Below, piece after piece: positions 8,527 to 17,402 of a stretch of 64,000 nucleotides of DNA (position 1 is the stretch's first letter; each line of letters opens with the position of its first letter). Below the pieces are notes generated by a model that did not search any database, was not told the DNA's origin, and saw only the letters and a program-made list of their open reading frames with translations. Position numbers and translations under genes: made by a program. Where the stretch lies: the NCBI RefSeq assembly GCF_000620705.1, contig NZ_JIAR01000025.1, positions 245,408-309,407 of the forward strand, read 5' to 3'. The stretch comes from Nocardioides sp. URHA0020. Its GTDB lineage: Bacteria; Actinomycetota; Actinomycetes; Propionibacteriales; Nocardioidaceae.

Positions 8527-8562
8527 GCGGCCGCCCACCCGGAGATCCGGGTGGACGGCCGC
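8527..8562 (-). terminator. Terminator hairpin after the S8 peptidase gene
   Basis: Sixteen-base arms with a single mismatch and an AGAT loop (8543-8546), starting 18 bases past the subtilase stop codon. It should end the subtilase transcript before the MarR gene. Confidence 0.75.
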
Positions 8563-8580
8563 GCCGATCGAGGTCGGTGC

Positions 8581-11500
8581 CTACTTCTTCTTCTTCTTCA
8601 CGGTGTACGTGACCGTGCTGGACTTGCCCGCGTTGTAGGTCGAGTCACCTGCGTAGACCGCCTGCAGACGCAGCTTGCCGGCCTTCCGCGGGGTGAACCG
8701 CAAGGTCGCCCTGCCGCCGGACAACGTGCCCCTCGCGACGGTGGTGCCGCCGCTCTTGAGCAGCACGCTGCCGGTGGCTCGGATGCCGGCCACCGTGGCG
8801 ACCGTCACCTTGGCCGTGACCGGCTTGCCCACCTTGCCGCTTCGGGCCGACAGGCTCAGGCCGACCCTCGCAGCCGCCTTCGTCGCCTTGACCGTCACGA
8901 CGTCGGACGTGGCTCCCGCGTACGTCGCCTTGAACTTGAAGGTGCCGGGCTTCTTCGGGACGAAGGTGATCGTCACCGTCCCGTTGGACCCGGGCACCCC
9001 CGACCCGACCACCTTGTTGGTGGCGGTGTCGGTGACGACGACCTTGTCGGTCGGTGCGGCCGCGTCGCTCGGGTCGAAGGCAGTCGCCCTCAGCTTGACC
9101 GATGCGCCACGCACGACCGAGGACGGCGTCGCCACCAGGTCGACGGCGGGCTGCAGGTTCAGCTTCGACACCTGCGCCTTGTTGCCGGCCTTGTTGTGGA
9201 AGTGGAGCACCAGCAGCCCACGTCCACCGTCTCGGACGTAGCTCTCGGTGTCACCCGTCACCGTGAGTCCCAACCCGGGCTGGTCCTCGACCAGCGGACC
9301 GGCGCCCTCTTCGGTCACCGTCACCGCCGGAGCGAAGAGGTCCGCGGACAGCGGGTCGACCAGGTTACCGGTGGCCGGGTCGGCGCCGATGGCGTCGATG
9401 GTGCCGAGGCTGGACGACGCGAAGGTGAGCACGCCGTAGTCGACCCGCGGGTGCTGCGCGTCGATCCCGTACGGCTTCAGTGCCGCGAGGGACAGTGGGA
9501 GCATCAGCACGTCGCTGTCGAAGGTGGCCAGGTCGAGATTGCCGAACCGACCGTTCAAGAGCTCGGTGTCGACCAGGTCCCCGGTCGTGAGGTCCTGGAG
9601 ATTGACGACGAACACGTCCTCGTCCGGGAGGCGGGTGTTGTACATCACCAGGTCCGACTTGCCGTCGCGGTTGACGTCGAGGTAGACCTCGAACTGCACC
9701 TTGCTGGCCGGGGTGCTGAAGACGCCCCTCGTGCTGAGGCCGATGTAGGCCATGGCACTGGCCGGCGTCGTGTAGGGCGCGTCGGACGTGACGCCGACGT
9801 ACTTCAGGTCCGCACCCTTGTCAGCGGGCACTCGCACGCAGAGGTCCGTGACCACGACCGAGCAGTCGAGCGCGACCGGGCTGACAGCCTGCAGCTCGAG
9901 CCCGGCGGCGACCGAGAAGATCGAGCTGGCGCCGCTCCCCTGGTCCACGCCGACGCCGGTGGAGGTCAGGGTCCCCGTCTGCGGGTCGCCCGCGGCCAGA
10001 TCGATGCGGTCGGGCTGCGTCAGCTGGGCAGCCGGGCGCGGCGCCGAGTAGACCGGGACCCGGAGCTCGGGCGCATCGGTGGTCGGCGTCAGCAGCAGGT
10101 TGCCGCTGGCGTCCGCCAAGGTCTCGAGCGGGTAGGGGTCGACGACCCCCTGCTCGAAGCGACCGTGGGTGGCGTCGACGGTCTTCGTCAGCTCGGTCGG
10201 GTCGTCGACCGTGAAGGTCACGGTGACCTCCGTGGAGCTGTCGGCGGGGACCGTCACCTGAGCCGGCGAGATGTCGTAGCTGACGCCCGGGACGGACGTG
10301 ATCTCGTCGTAGCTGGTGTCGTAGGTGAGCGACGTACCTCCGGTGTTGTCGACCTTGACCGTCTTGGTCAGCGTCATCGGCTCGGTCACCTCGACGGGAC
10401 CGAAGGAGACGCTCACGGCGCCCGGGTCGTCGGTGACGTACGCCAGCACGTCGTTGTCGAGCGCCGGGACCGCCTGGATGCGCCCGGAGCCGACCCGGTT
10501 CGGGGCGTAGCGGTCGCTCGTCGGTGCGGCGGAGCCGCCGACGTACAGGTTCTGGCCGGCGGTGTTCATGATGTCGGCCTTGACCTGCTCCGGAGTCCAG
10601 CTCGGGTGCTTCGAGACGACGAGCGCGGACAGTCCTGCGACCATCGGCGCCGCCATCGACGTACCGCTCTCCGTCTCGCCCTCGTCGCCGGTGCCGACCG
10701 AGGTCGAGAACACGGTGCCGCCGACCGCGGAGACGTCGGGCTTCAACCCGCCGTTGCCGCGCAGGCCGCGCGAGGAGAAGTCGGTCAGCTTGTTGTCGTC
10801 ATCCGGGAACTGCTGGTTGACGGCGTTCTTGCCGGTGCCCGTCACGGTGACCGGGTGGCTGGCCTCGACGGCCGCGCGGATCGCGTCGCCGCCCGTCTTG
10901 TTGACCAGCACGCCCGGGATGACCGCCGAGCCGGTGATGCCGGCCGAGAAGGACTCCTTGTTGCTGGCGTAGACGAAGCCGATGCCGCCGGCGGCGGCGA
11001 TGTTCGCCGCGCGCTGGGCCGAGCCGCACTCGAGGGCGTCGTCGGTCCAGGTGACCAGCGCGATCTTGCCGGCGATGGCGGCCTTGTCGGCCGGGCTGAA
11101 GGGCGCGTCGGTGCAGCCCGTGGTGCTGCCGGTCGGGATCACGATCTGCCCTGCGAGGTCGGGCTTCGAGTCCCAGTCGTAGGCGACCGAGCGCTCGGCG
11201 GCGAACTGGTGGTCGGTGTCCTCGTAGCTGACGTTCAGGCCGTCGACGACGCTCTGGGCGTCGAGGGAGGCGGCGACGGTGATCGCCTTGCGGGCCGAGC
11301 CCGGCGAGCCGCCGACGTCGTACAGGTCGTAGGAGTTGCCCGACGAGATCGCCATCGTGATGCCCAGGTCGGAGGCGGCGTTGGCGGCCACCGCGTCGGC
11401 GTCGTCGGGGCTGCCGAAGTCGGAGCCGAGCGACATGTTGACCACGTCGACGTGGTCGGAGGTGTCGCCGTCGCCGTTGGGGTCCGCGGCCTTGTCGATG

Positions 11501-12522
11501 GCCTGCGTCACGACGTCGGTGCTGCCGGCGCAGCCGAAGACCCGGAAGGCCAGGAGGCTCGCCTTCGGCGCCATGCCGGGACCGATCTTCATGTCGGCGA
11601 AGGGGGTGTCGGTGTCGTAGTCACCGGCGTAGGTCGTGCCGTCGGCGTTCTCACCGAGACCGGCCGCGCTGCCCGCGACGTGGGAGCCGTGGCCCTCGCA
11701 GTCGAGCGGGTTGGGGTCCGGGGTCGGGACCGGGTTGTACGCCGGGTCCGCCGGGTCGGCGTTGTAGTCGTCACCGACGAGGTCGTAGCCGCCGACCACC
11801 TTGGCCGTCGGGAAGATGCTGCTCGCCGAGAGGGTCGCGTCGTCGGCGTGCGCGTGCTCCGCGTCGTACGCCGCCGTGGTGCCGGGACCGCCGAAGTTGG
11901 CGTGGGTGAAGTCGATGCCGGTGTCGATGATGCCGATCGTGGTGCCCTGACCGGCGTCCCCGGTGCCCTCCCAGGCCTGCGGTGCGCCCTGGAGCGGGAC
12001 GGCGTAGCTGTTCTGGTACGACTTCGGCGTGATCGGGTAGACCGCTGCCACACCAGGGATCTGCGAGATGGCGTCGTAGTTGTCGACGTTCGTCCTGACC
12101 GCGACACCCGCGAGGATGGAGTGGGTGCGGTAGATGACCGAGGTCCTCGCGGGGAGCCGGTCGATCACCGTCGACTGTGCGGTCCTGACCCGCGTCAGCT
12201 GGCTACGTCCGGCGGCCTTGGCGCTCGCCATGCTCTTGCCGGTGTCCCGCGCCTTGTCGAAGGCACCTCCGGTGGAGGTGGTGCCGAGCTCCAGCAGGAA
12301 GGAGTAGCGGCCCGTGGCCGGGATCCCTGCGGGGCGGTGGCCGACCCGCGAGCCTGAGACGCCACCAGGCAGCTTCTGCGCTCCGGCGTTGAGGGCCCGG
12401 TGGGCGGGCTCAGGGGCGGCGGAGGCGGACGGGGTGGTGACCGCCAGGGAGGCGGTCCCGAGAGAGACCGCGCCAGCGGCCAGTACCGCGACGACGCGGC
12501 GAGAGCGAGAGCTTCGAGACAC
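8581..12522 (-). CDS. Large secreted S8 (subtilisin-like) serine peptidase
   Basis: A 1313-residue exported protease. The GTG at 12522 is chosen because GGAGG lies eight bases upstream and the signal peptide (SRSSRSRR, a hydrophobic core, then ASAAPE) starts there. The catalytic triad is visible: Asp in GIIDTGIDFTHANF, His in CEGHGSHVAG and Ser in ESGTSMAAPMVAG. An inserted PA-like domain lies between His and Ser. After the protease come beta-sandwich regions, including an EF-hand-like DVNRDGKSD loop and Ig-like repeats. The protein ends in five lysines with no LPXTG or membrane anchor, so it is probably released. It is flanked by its own terminator. Confidence 0.92.
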   Translation of the reverse strand: MSRSSRSRRVVAVLAAGAVSLGTASLAVTTPSASAAPEPAHRALNAGAQKLPGGVSGSRVGHRPAGIPATGRYSFLLELGTTSTGGAFDKARDTGKSMASAKAAGRSQLTRVRTAQSTVIDRLPARTSVIYRTHSILAGVAVRTNVDNYDAISQIPGVAAVYPITPKSYQNSYAVPLQGAPQAWEGTGDAGQGTTIGIIDTGIDFTHANFGGPGTTAAYDAEHAHADDATLSASSIFPTAKVVGGYDLVGDDYNADPADPAYNPVPTPDPNPLDCEGHGSHVAGSAAGLGENADGTTYAGDYDTDTPFADMKIGPGMAPKASLLAFRVFGCAGSTDVVTQAIDKAADPNGDGDTSDHVDVVNMSLGSDFGSPDDADAVAANAASDLGITMAISSGNSYDLYDVGGSPGSARKAITVAASLDAQSVVDGLNVSYEDTDHQFAAERSVAYDWDSKPDLAGQIVIPTGSTTGCTDAPFSPADKAAIAGKIALVTWTDDALECGSAQRAANIAAAGGIGFVYASNKESFSAGITGSAVIPGVLVNKTGGDAIRAAVEASHPVTVTGTGKNAVNQQFPDDDNKLTDFSSRGLRGNGGLKPDVSAVGGTVFSTSVGTGDEGETESGTSMAAPMVAGLSALVVSKHPSWTPEQVKADIMNTAGQNLYVGGSAAPTSDRYAPNRVGSGRIQAVPALDNDVLAYVTDDPGAVSVSFGPVEVTEPMTLTKTVKVDNTGGTSLTYDTSYDEITSVPGVSYDISPAQVTVPADSSTEVTVTFTVDDPTELTKTVDATHGRFEQGVVDPYPLETLADASGNLLLTPTTDAPELRVPVYSAPRPAAQLTQPDRIDLAAGDPQTGTLTSTGVGVDQGSGASSIFSVAAGLELQAVSPVALDCSVVVTDLCVRVPADKGADLKYVGVTSDAPYTTPASAMAYIGLSTRGVFSTPASKVQFEVYLDVNRDGKSDLVMYNTRLPDEDVFVVNLQDLTTGDLVDTELLNGRFGNLDLATFDSDVLMLPLSLAALKPYGIDAQHPRVDYGVLTFASSSLGTIDAIGADPATGNLVDPLSADLFAPAVTVTEEGAGPLVEDQPGLGLTVTGDTESYVRDGGRGLLVLHFHNKAGNKAQVSKLNLQPAVDLVATPSSVVRGASVKLRATAFDPSDAAAPTDKVVVTDTATNKVVGSGVPGSNGTVTITFVPKKPGTFKFKATYAGATSDVVTVKATKAAARVGLSLSARSGKVGKPVTAKVTVATVAGIRATGSVLLKSGGTTVARGTLSGGRATLRFTPRKAGKLRLQAVYAGDSTYNAGKSSTVTYTVKKKKK

Positions 12523-12739
12523 GGACGAGTCCTCCAAGGGAGATCGGTTTTCAAGATCCGGTGCTTTGGCACTCAACCACGAGGATGGCCAGAAAGGGAG
12601 GGCCACGGCAGGAGAACTTCCGCCGAGCCCGCAAATCTGTCGGACGTCGTCTCATCCGATGGGTTCCTGCGAGCTGCTCCGACCTCACGGCGTCATGGAA
12701 CGCCCGCAACTCCGTCTCTGCGCCGGCCCGAGCTCGGCG

Positions 12740-13708
12740 TCAGTCTGCGAAGGTGTCCACCAGCTCGTCCGCGGCGGCGTACGGGTCGGCGTCGCCGGCG
12801 GCGACGGCAGCGGCCAGGTCGTCGAGCTCGGAGCGGCCGTGCACGTCACCCCAGCGCTTGCGCAGCGCGGTGACCGCGATCGCCTCGATCTCGTCGCGTG
12901 CTCGGCGGGTACGACGTCGGGCGAGCTCGCCGCTGGCGGTCAGCCACTCCCGGTGGTGCTCGATCTCCGCGACCACCTCGTCGAGCCCTTCGCCCTTCTG
13001 GGCAACGGTCTTGACGATCGGCGGTCGCCACGCGCCCTCCGGCCGCTCGGCGAGCTGCAGCATCGAGCGCAGGTCGCGGCGGACCTGGTCGGCGCCGTCG
13101 CGATCGGCCTTGTTGACGACGTACAGGTCACCGATCTCGAGGATGCCGGCCTTGGCGGCCTGGATCCCGTCGCCCATGCCCGGCGCCAGCAGCACCATCG
13201 TGGTGTCGGCGAGGCCGGCGATCTCGACCTCGCTCTGCCCGACACCCACGGTCTCGATCAGGATCACGTCGCAGCCGGCGGCGTCGAGCACCCGCAGCGC
13301 CTGCGGCGTGGTCCACGACAGCCCGCCGAGGTGCCCGCGCGACGCCATCGAGCGGATGTAGACATCGCGGTCGAGCGCGTGGTCCTGCATCCGCACCCGG
13401 TCACCGAGCAGCGCGCCGCCCGAGAACGGCGAGGACGGGTCGACCGCGAGCACACCGACGCGCTTGTCCTGCTTGCGGAGCTCGGTGACGAGCGCGTTGG
13501 TCGAGGTCGACTTGCCGACGCCGGGCGAGCCGGTGATGCCGATGACCTGGGCGTGACCGGTGTGCGGCGCCAGCGCCGCCATCACCTCGCGCAGCAGCGG
13601 CGACTCGTCCTCGACGAGCGAGATCAGGCGGGCGACCGCCCGGGCCTCGCCGGCGCGGGCGCGCTCGACGAGGTCCGGGACCGAGGACGGATCAGCTCTG
13701 CGGGACAC
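12740..13708 (-). CDS. meaB: MeaB/ArgK-type G3E GTPase, B12-mutase chaperone
   Basis: A 322-residue P-loop GTPase that gates adenosylcobalamin loading and protects acyl-CoA mutases from inactivation. The P-loop GSPGVGKS is at 60-67, followed by the family segment [19 protein letters not shown], the ETVGVGQSE switch and the NKAD guanine-specificity motif. The GTG start overlaps the end of the thiolase gene by 17 bases, so the two are translationally coupled. Its clients could be the isobutyryl-like mutase (3863-5551), the ethylmalonyl-CoA mutase (37402-39420), or a methylmalonyl-CoA mutase outside the window. Confidence 0.95.
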   Translation of the reverse strand: MSRRADPSSVPDLVERARAGEARAVARLISLVEDESPLLREVMAALAPHTGHAQVIGITGSPGVGKSTSTNALVTELRKQDKRVGVLAVDPSSPFSGGALLGDRVRMQDHALDRDVYIRSMASRGHLGGLSWTTPQALRVLDAAGCDVILIETVGVGQSEVEIAGLADTTMVLLAPGMGDGIQAAKAGILEIGDLYVVNKADRDGADQVRRDLRSMLQLAERPEGAWRPPIVKTVAQKGEGLDEVVAEIEHHREWLTASGELARRRTRRARDEIEAIAVTALRKRWGDVHGRSELDDLAAAVAAGDADPYAAADELVDTFAD

Positions 13709-14885
13709 GCACGATCAGGGCGTCGCCCTGCCCACCGCCACCGCACAGGGCCGCCGCGCCGACGCCGCCGCCGCGACGCTTCAGCTCGAGCGCGAGGTGC
13801 AGCACCACGCGGGTGCCCGACATGCCGACCGGGTGGCCGAGCGCGATGGCACCGCCGTTGACGTTGACCTTCTCGTCGGCCAGCCCCAGCTCGCGCGCCG
13901 AGGAGATGCCGACGGCGGCGAACGCCTCGTTGAACTCGACGAGATCCAGGTCGGTGGGCTGGATGCCCTCCTTCTGGCAGGCCAGCGCGGTCGCGTTGGC
14001 CGGCTGGAGCTGCAGGCTCGAGTCGGGTCCGGCCACCATGCCGTGGGCACCGATCTCGGCGAGCCACTCGAGACCGAGCTCCTCGGCCTTCGCCTTGCTC
14101 ATCACGACGACGGCGGCGGCACCGTCGGAGATCTGGGAGGAGGACCCGGCGGTCACGGTGCCGGTCTTGCTGAACGCCGGACGCAGCTTGCTCAGTGACT
14201 CCGCGCTGGTGTCACCCCGCACGCCCTCGTCGGCGGAGACGACCACCGGGTCACCCTTGCGCTGCGGGATCGAGACCGGCACGACCTCGTCGTCGAAGAC
14301 GCCGTTCTTCCAGGCGGCCGCGGCCTTCTGGTGGGACTGAGCCGCGAACTCGTCCTGCTCCTCGCGGGTCAGGTTGGCGCCGGCGGCGTTGATCTCCTCG
14401 GTCAGCAGTCCCATGGCCTGCGTCGTCACCTGGTCGAAGAGGGCGTCGTACGCCATCGAGTCGACCAGGGGCACGTCGCCGAACTTGAAGCCCTCACGGG
14501 ACTTGGGCAGCAGGTGCGGGGCGTTGGTCATCGACTCCATGCCACCGGCGACGACGATCTCGCACTCGCCGGCGCGGATCAGCTGGTCGGCCATCGCGAT
14601 CGAGTTGAGCCCGGAGAGGCAGACCTTGTTGATGGTGATCGACGGGACGGTCATGGGGATGCCGCCGGCGACCGCGGCGGTGCGGGCCGGGTTCTGGCCG
14701 GCGCCGGCCAGGATGACCTGCCCCATGATCACGTAGTCGACCTGCTCGGGCTGCACGCCGGACTTCTCCAGCGCTCCCTTGATGGCGACGCCCCCGAGGT
14801 CGGCCGCCGACAGGCTCTTGAGGCCGCCGAGGAGGCGGCCGATCGGGGTGCGCGCACCCGCGACGATGACGGACGGACCGGACAT
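13692..14885 (-). CDS. Acetyl-CoA C-acetyltransferase (thiolase)
   Basis: A 397-residue biosynthetic-type thiolase that condenses two acetyl-CoA to acetoacetyl-CoA. Visible sites are the nucleophile Cys in [12 protein letters not shown], the EFNEAFA loop, the GHPVGMSG His and the C-terminal CGGGGQGDA Cys. The ATG at 14885 has GGAGG six bases upstream; longer upstream readings lack family sequence. It heads an operon with meaB and is divergent from the epimerase gene. With Ccr, hydroxybutyryl-CoA dehydrogenase and ethylmalonyl-CoA mutase also in the window, it fits the first step of the ethylmalonyl-CoA route. A role in polyhydroxybutyrate or fatty-acid metabolism is equally possible. Confidence 0.93.
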   Translation of the reverse strand: MSGPSVIVAGARTPIGRLLGGLKSLSAADLGGVAIKGALEKSGVQPEQVDYVIMGQVILAGAGQNPARTAAVAGGIPMTVPSITINKVCLSGLNSIAMADQLIRAGECEIVVAGGMESMTNAPHLLPKSREGFKFGDVPLVDSMAYDALFDQVTTQAMGLLTEEINAAGANLTREEQDEFAAQSHQKAAAAWKNGVFDDEVVPVSIPQRKGDPVVVSADEGVRGDTSAESLSKLRPAFSKTGTVTAGSSSQISDGAAAVVVMSKAKAEELGLEWLAEIGAHGMVAGPDSSLQLQPANATALACQKEGIQPTDLDLVEFNEAFAAVGISSARELGLADEKVNVNGGAIALGHPVGMSGTRVVLHLALELKRRGGGVGAAALCGGGGQGDALIVRVPQS

Positions 14886-15009
14886 GAGGAGCCTCCAGGA
14901 GATGGTGGGTGGATCTCCGGCCGACCTTACCCACGGCTCATCGGGTCGGCGAGGGTGGAAAACGTCACACGCGCTCGCCGAGACCGGCGCGCCGTACGAC
15001 CATGTGGCC

Positions 15010-15453
15010 ATGAGCCTGGACGCAGCCGCCCACCTGTTCACCGCGATCGACCACGTCGGCATCGCCGTCGCCGACCTCGACGCCGCGATCGACTTCTACG
15101 AGACGACGTACGGCATGCGGCTCGCCCACCAGGAGGTCAACGAGGAGCAGGGCGTGCGCGAGGCGATGATGGCGGTCGGCGACTCCGGCTCCCACATCCA
15201 GCTGCTCGCTCCGATCGACGAGCGCTCCACGATCGCCAAGTTCCTCGACAGCAAGGGGCCGGGCATCCAGCAGATGGCCTACCGGGTCACCGACGTCGAC
15301 GCCGTCAGCGCGATCCTGCGCGAGCGCGGGCTGCGCCTGCTGTACGACAAGCCGCGCCGCGGCACCTCGGACTCGCGGATCAACTTCATCCACCCCAAGG
15401 ACGCCGGCGGCGTCCTGGTCGAGCTGGTCGAGCCGGCTGCCGCTCGAGCGTGA
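15010..15453 (+). CDS. mce: Methylmalonyl-CoA (ethylmalonyl-CoA) epimerase
   Basis: A 147-residue vicinal-oxygen-chelate protein with the family opening [18 protein letters not shown], a metal His in that strand, and [16 protein letters not shown] and GIQQMAYRV segments typical of methylmalonyl-CoA epimerase. It interconverts the 2R and 2S epimers so that the mutases can use the product of carboxylation. The ATG at 15010 gives the normal family length. It is divergent from the thiolase-meaB operon. Its 3' end overlaps a probable convergent small gene. Confidence 0.93.
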   Translation: MSLDAAAHLFTAIDHVGIAVADLDAAIDFYETTYGMRLAHQEVNEEQGVREAMMAVGDSGSHIQLLAPIDERSTIAKFLDSKGPGIQQMAYRVTDVDAVSAILRERGLRLLYDKPRRGTSDSRINFIHPKDAGGVLVELVEPAAARA

Positions 15454-15661
15454 CCCAGGTGTACGTCGCCGCGAGGTCGCCGAGGGCGTCGTGGGCGGCG
15501 ACGTACGCCGTGCCGAGCCGGCCGTCCTCGGTGCGGTACGGCGTCAGCACCGTCAGGACCGTCTGCAGGCGCCGTCCCACCTCGAGCAGGCCGTACTCGA
15601 CCCGCTCCTCGAAGTACTCGCTGTGCTGCGGCTCCGAGGAGGGCGGCGGGCGCTCCGTCAC
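15386..15661 (-). CDS. Small hypothetical protein, 3' end antisense to the epimerase gene
   Basis: A probable gene of about 91 codons whose last 68 bases overlap the end of the epimerase gene on the other strand. From about 15660 down to 15455 nearly every third codon base is G or C and the translation is protein-like (EEYFEERV-like helix, LLEVGRRLQTVLTVLTPYR, then [16 protein letters not shown]). Inside the overlap the product becomes low-complexity Arg/Pro, as expected of an antisense tail. The GTG at 15661 is a tentative start; an ATG at 15700 also works. No family was recognised. Confidence 0.45.
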   Translation of the reverse strand: MTERPPPSSEPQHSEYFEERVEYGLLEVGRRLQTVLTVLTPYRTEDGRLGTAYVAAHDALGDLAATYTWVTLERQPARPARPGRRRRPWGG

Positions 15662-15873
15662 ACCCGGGACGCCGCTCGCACCTCGGCCCGAGCGCAGCAT
15701 CGCCTCGATCGCGTTGCAGGCCGGCTCCCCGCGCGCGCCTCGTCGGATCGCACGTGTGCCTGGTCGTCCCACCTCGTGGTCCCTCCGTAGCAACGGGTCC
15801 CCCGTGACCCCGCTCACACCGAGCGTACGGGGCTGCCAAGAGACAGATAGATCACACGGGCTGGGCACATCTG

Positions 15874-15890
15874 TTACCCGTGGGTAATGT
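15874..15890. promoter_or_regulatory. Inverted repeat TTACCCGTGGGTAA over the ccr promoter
   Basis: TTACCC and GGGTAA (15874-15887) form a perfect inverted repeat with a 2-base spacer. The right arm merges with TAATGT (15885-15890), a plausible -10 about 43 bases before the ccr GTG, so binding there would block transcription. A related TTACC-N4-GGTA element lies upstream of the ethylmalonyl-CoA mutase gene. Confidence 0.55.
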
Positions 15891-15932
15891 CCCGCCCAAC
15901 CAGCCCGACACCTGACCCACCCAGGAGCCGAC

Positions 15933-17285
15933 GTGCAGCACATCCTCGACGCGATCATGGCCGCCTCAGCAGACCCGCAGAGCGCGACCGCCGCTGACTT
16001 CGCCGCCCTCGAGCTTCCCGAGTCCTACCGCGCCGTGACGGTGCACAAGGACGAGGCCGAGATGTTCGCCGACCTGCGCACCAAGGACAAGGACCCGCGC
16101 AAGTCCCTCCACGTCGAGGACGTCGCGCTGCCCGAGCTCGGGCCGGGCGAGGCGTACGTCGCGGTGATGGCCTCGGCGATCAACTACAACACCGTGTGGA
16201 CCTCGATCTTCGAGCCCGTCTCGACCTTCGGGTTCCTGGAGCGCTATGGCCGGCTCTCCCCGCTCGGCAAGCGCCACGACCTGCCCTACCACGTGGTCGG
16301 CTCCGACCTCTCGGGCGTCGTGCTGGCCACCGGGGCCGGCGTCACCAAGTGGGCGCCCGGCACCGAGGTCGTCGCGCACTGCCTCTCGGTGGAGCTGGAG
16401 TCGCCCGACGGCCACGACGACACGATGCTCGACCCGGAGCAGCGGATCTGGGGCTTCGAGACCAACTTCGGCGGGCTGGCCCACATCGCGCTGGTCAAGG
16501 CCAACCAGCTGATGCCCAAGCCGGCCCACCTCACCTGGGAGGAGGCTGCCTCGCCGGGCCTGGTCAACTGCACGGCGTACCGCCAGCTGGTCTCCAAGAA
16601 CGGCGGCGACATGAAGCAGGGCGACAACGTGCTGATCTGGGGCGCCTCCGGCGGCCTGGGCGGCTTCGCGACGCAGTACGCCCTCAACGGCGGCGCCAAC
16701 CCGGTCTGCGTGGTCTCCAACGAGGAGAAGGCCGCGATCGCCCGGTCGATGGGCGCGGAGATGATCATCAACCGCTCGGAGGCCGACCTGAGGTTCTGGA
16801 AGGACCCGCACACCCAGGACCCCAAGGAGTGGCGCCGCTTCGGCGGCATGATCCGCGACCTCACCGGCGGCGAGGACATCGACATCGTCTTCGAGCACCC
16901 GGGCCGCGAGACCTTCGGAGCGTCCGTCTACGTGACCCGCAAGGGCGGCACCATCACGACCTGCGCGTCCACCAGCGGGTACATGCACGAGTACGACAAC
17001 CGCTACCTGTGGATGAACCTCAAGCGGATCATCTCCTCACACTTCGCCAACTACCGCGAGTCGTGGGAGGCCAACCGCCTCATCGCCAAGGGCAAGATCC
17101 ACCCCACCCTCTCGCGCACCTACACCCTCGACGAGGTCGGCCAGGCTGCCCTCGACGTGCACCACAACAAGCACCAGGGCAAGGTCGGCGTGCTGTGCCT
17201 CGCCCCCGAGGAGGGCCTGGGGGTCCGCGACCACGAGATGCGCGCCCATCACCTCGACGCCATCAACCGCTTCCGCGGGGTCTGA
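15933..17285 (+). CDS. ccr: Crotonyl-CoA carboxylase/reductase
   Basis: A 450-residue MDR-superfamily enzyme that reduces and carboxylates crotonyl-CoA to ethylmalonyl-CoA using NADPH and CO2. The CO2-holding residues known from characterised Ccr appear at consistent positions: Asn86 (INYN), Phe175-Glu176 (WGFETNF) and His370 (IISSHFANY), so it should carboxylate and not merely reduce. The Rossmann segment is WGASGGLGG (about 236-244). The GTG start has AGGAG six bases upstream. It supplies ethylmalonyl-CoA either for the ethylmalonyl-CoA route or as an extender unit. The inverted repeat upstream suggests a repressor. Confidence 0.96.
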   Translation: MQHILDAIMAASADPQSATAADFAALELPESYRAVTVHKDEAEMFADLRTKDKDPRKSLHVEDVALPELGPGEAYVAVMASAINYNTVWTSIFEPVSTFGFLERYGRLSPLGKRHDLPYHVVGSDLSGVVLATGAGVTKWAPGTEVVAHCLSVELESPDGHDDTMLDPEQRIWGFETNFGGLAHIALVKANQLMPKPAHLTWEEAASPGLVNCTAYRQLVSKNGGDMKQGDNVLIWGASGGLGGFATQYALNGGANPVCVVSNEEKAAIARSMGAEMIINRSEADLRFWKDPHTQDPKEWRRFGGMIRDLTGGEDIDIVFEHPGRETFGASVYVTRKGGTITTCASTSGYMHEYDNRYLWMNLKRIISSHFANYRESWEANRLIAKGKIHPTLSRTYTLDEVGQAALDVHHNKHQGKVGVLCLAPEEGLGVRDHEMRAHHLDAINRFRGV

Positions 17286-17402
17286 CCGGCCCCACGTCGA
17301 CCTCTGCATCCCGGCCCGCAAATACTCGCGGGTCGGGGTGGGTTCATCGCGGTCCATCCGCCAGACTGGCTCCACACACCGACAGCAAGGAGCAGCGCCG
17401 CG

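Noticed and set aside
8551..12357. A 1268-codon plus-strand frame opposite the subtilase
   Set aside because: It is antisense to a gene with a signal peptide and a full catalytic triad; its product is Asp/Arg/Val-rich and resembles no protein.
15279..15839. Alternative minus-strand frame of 186 codons between epimerase and ccr
   Set aside because: It lies in a different frame from the native-like coding signal, and its translation is Arg/Gly/Ala low-complexity.
17315..17332. Terminator after ccr (CCCGC/GCGGG)
   Set aside because: The stem is only five pairs with an eight-base loop, too weak to list.
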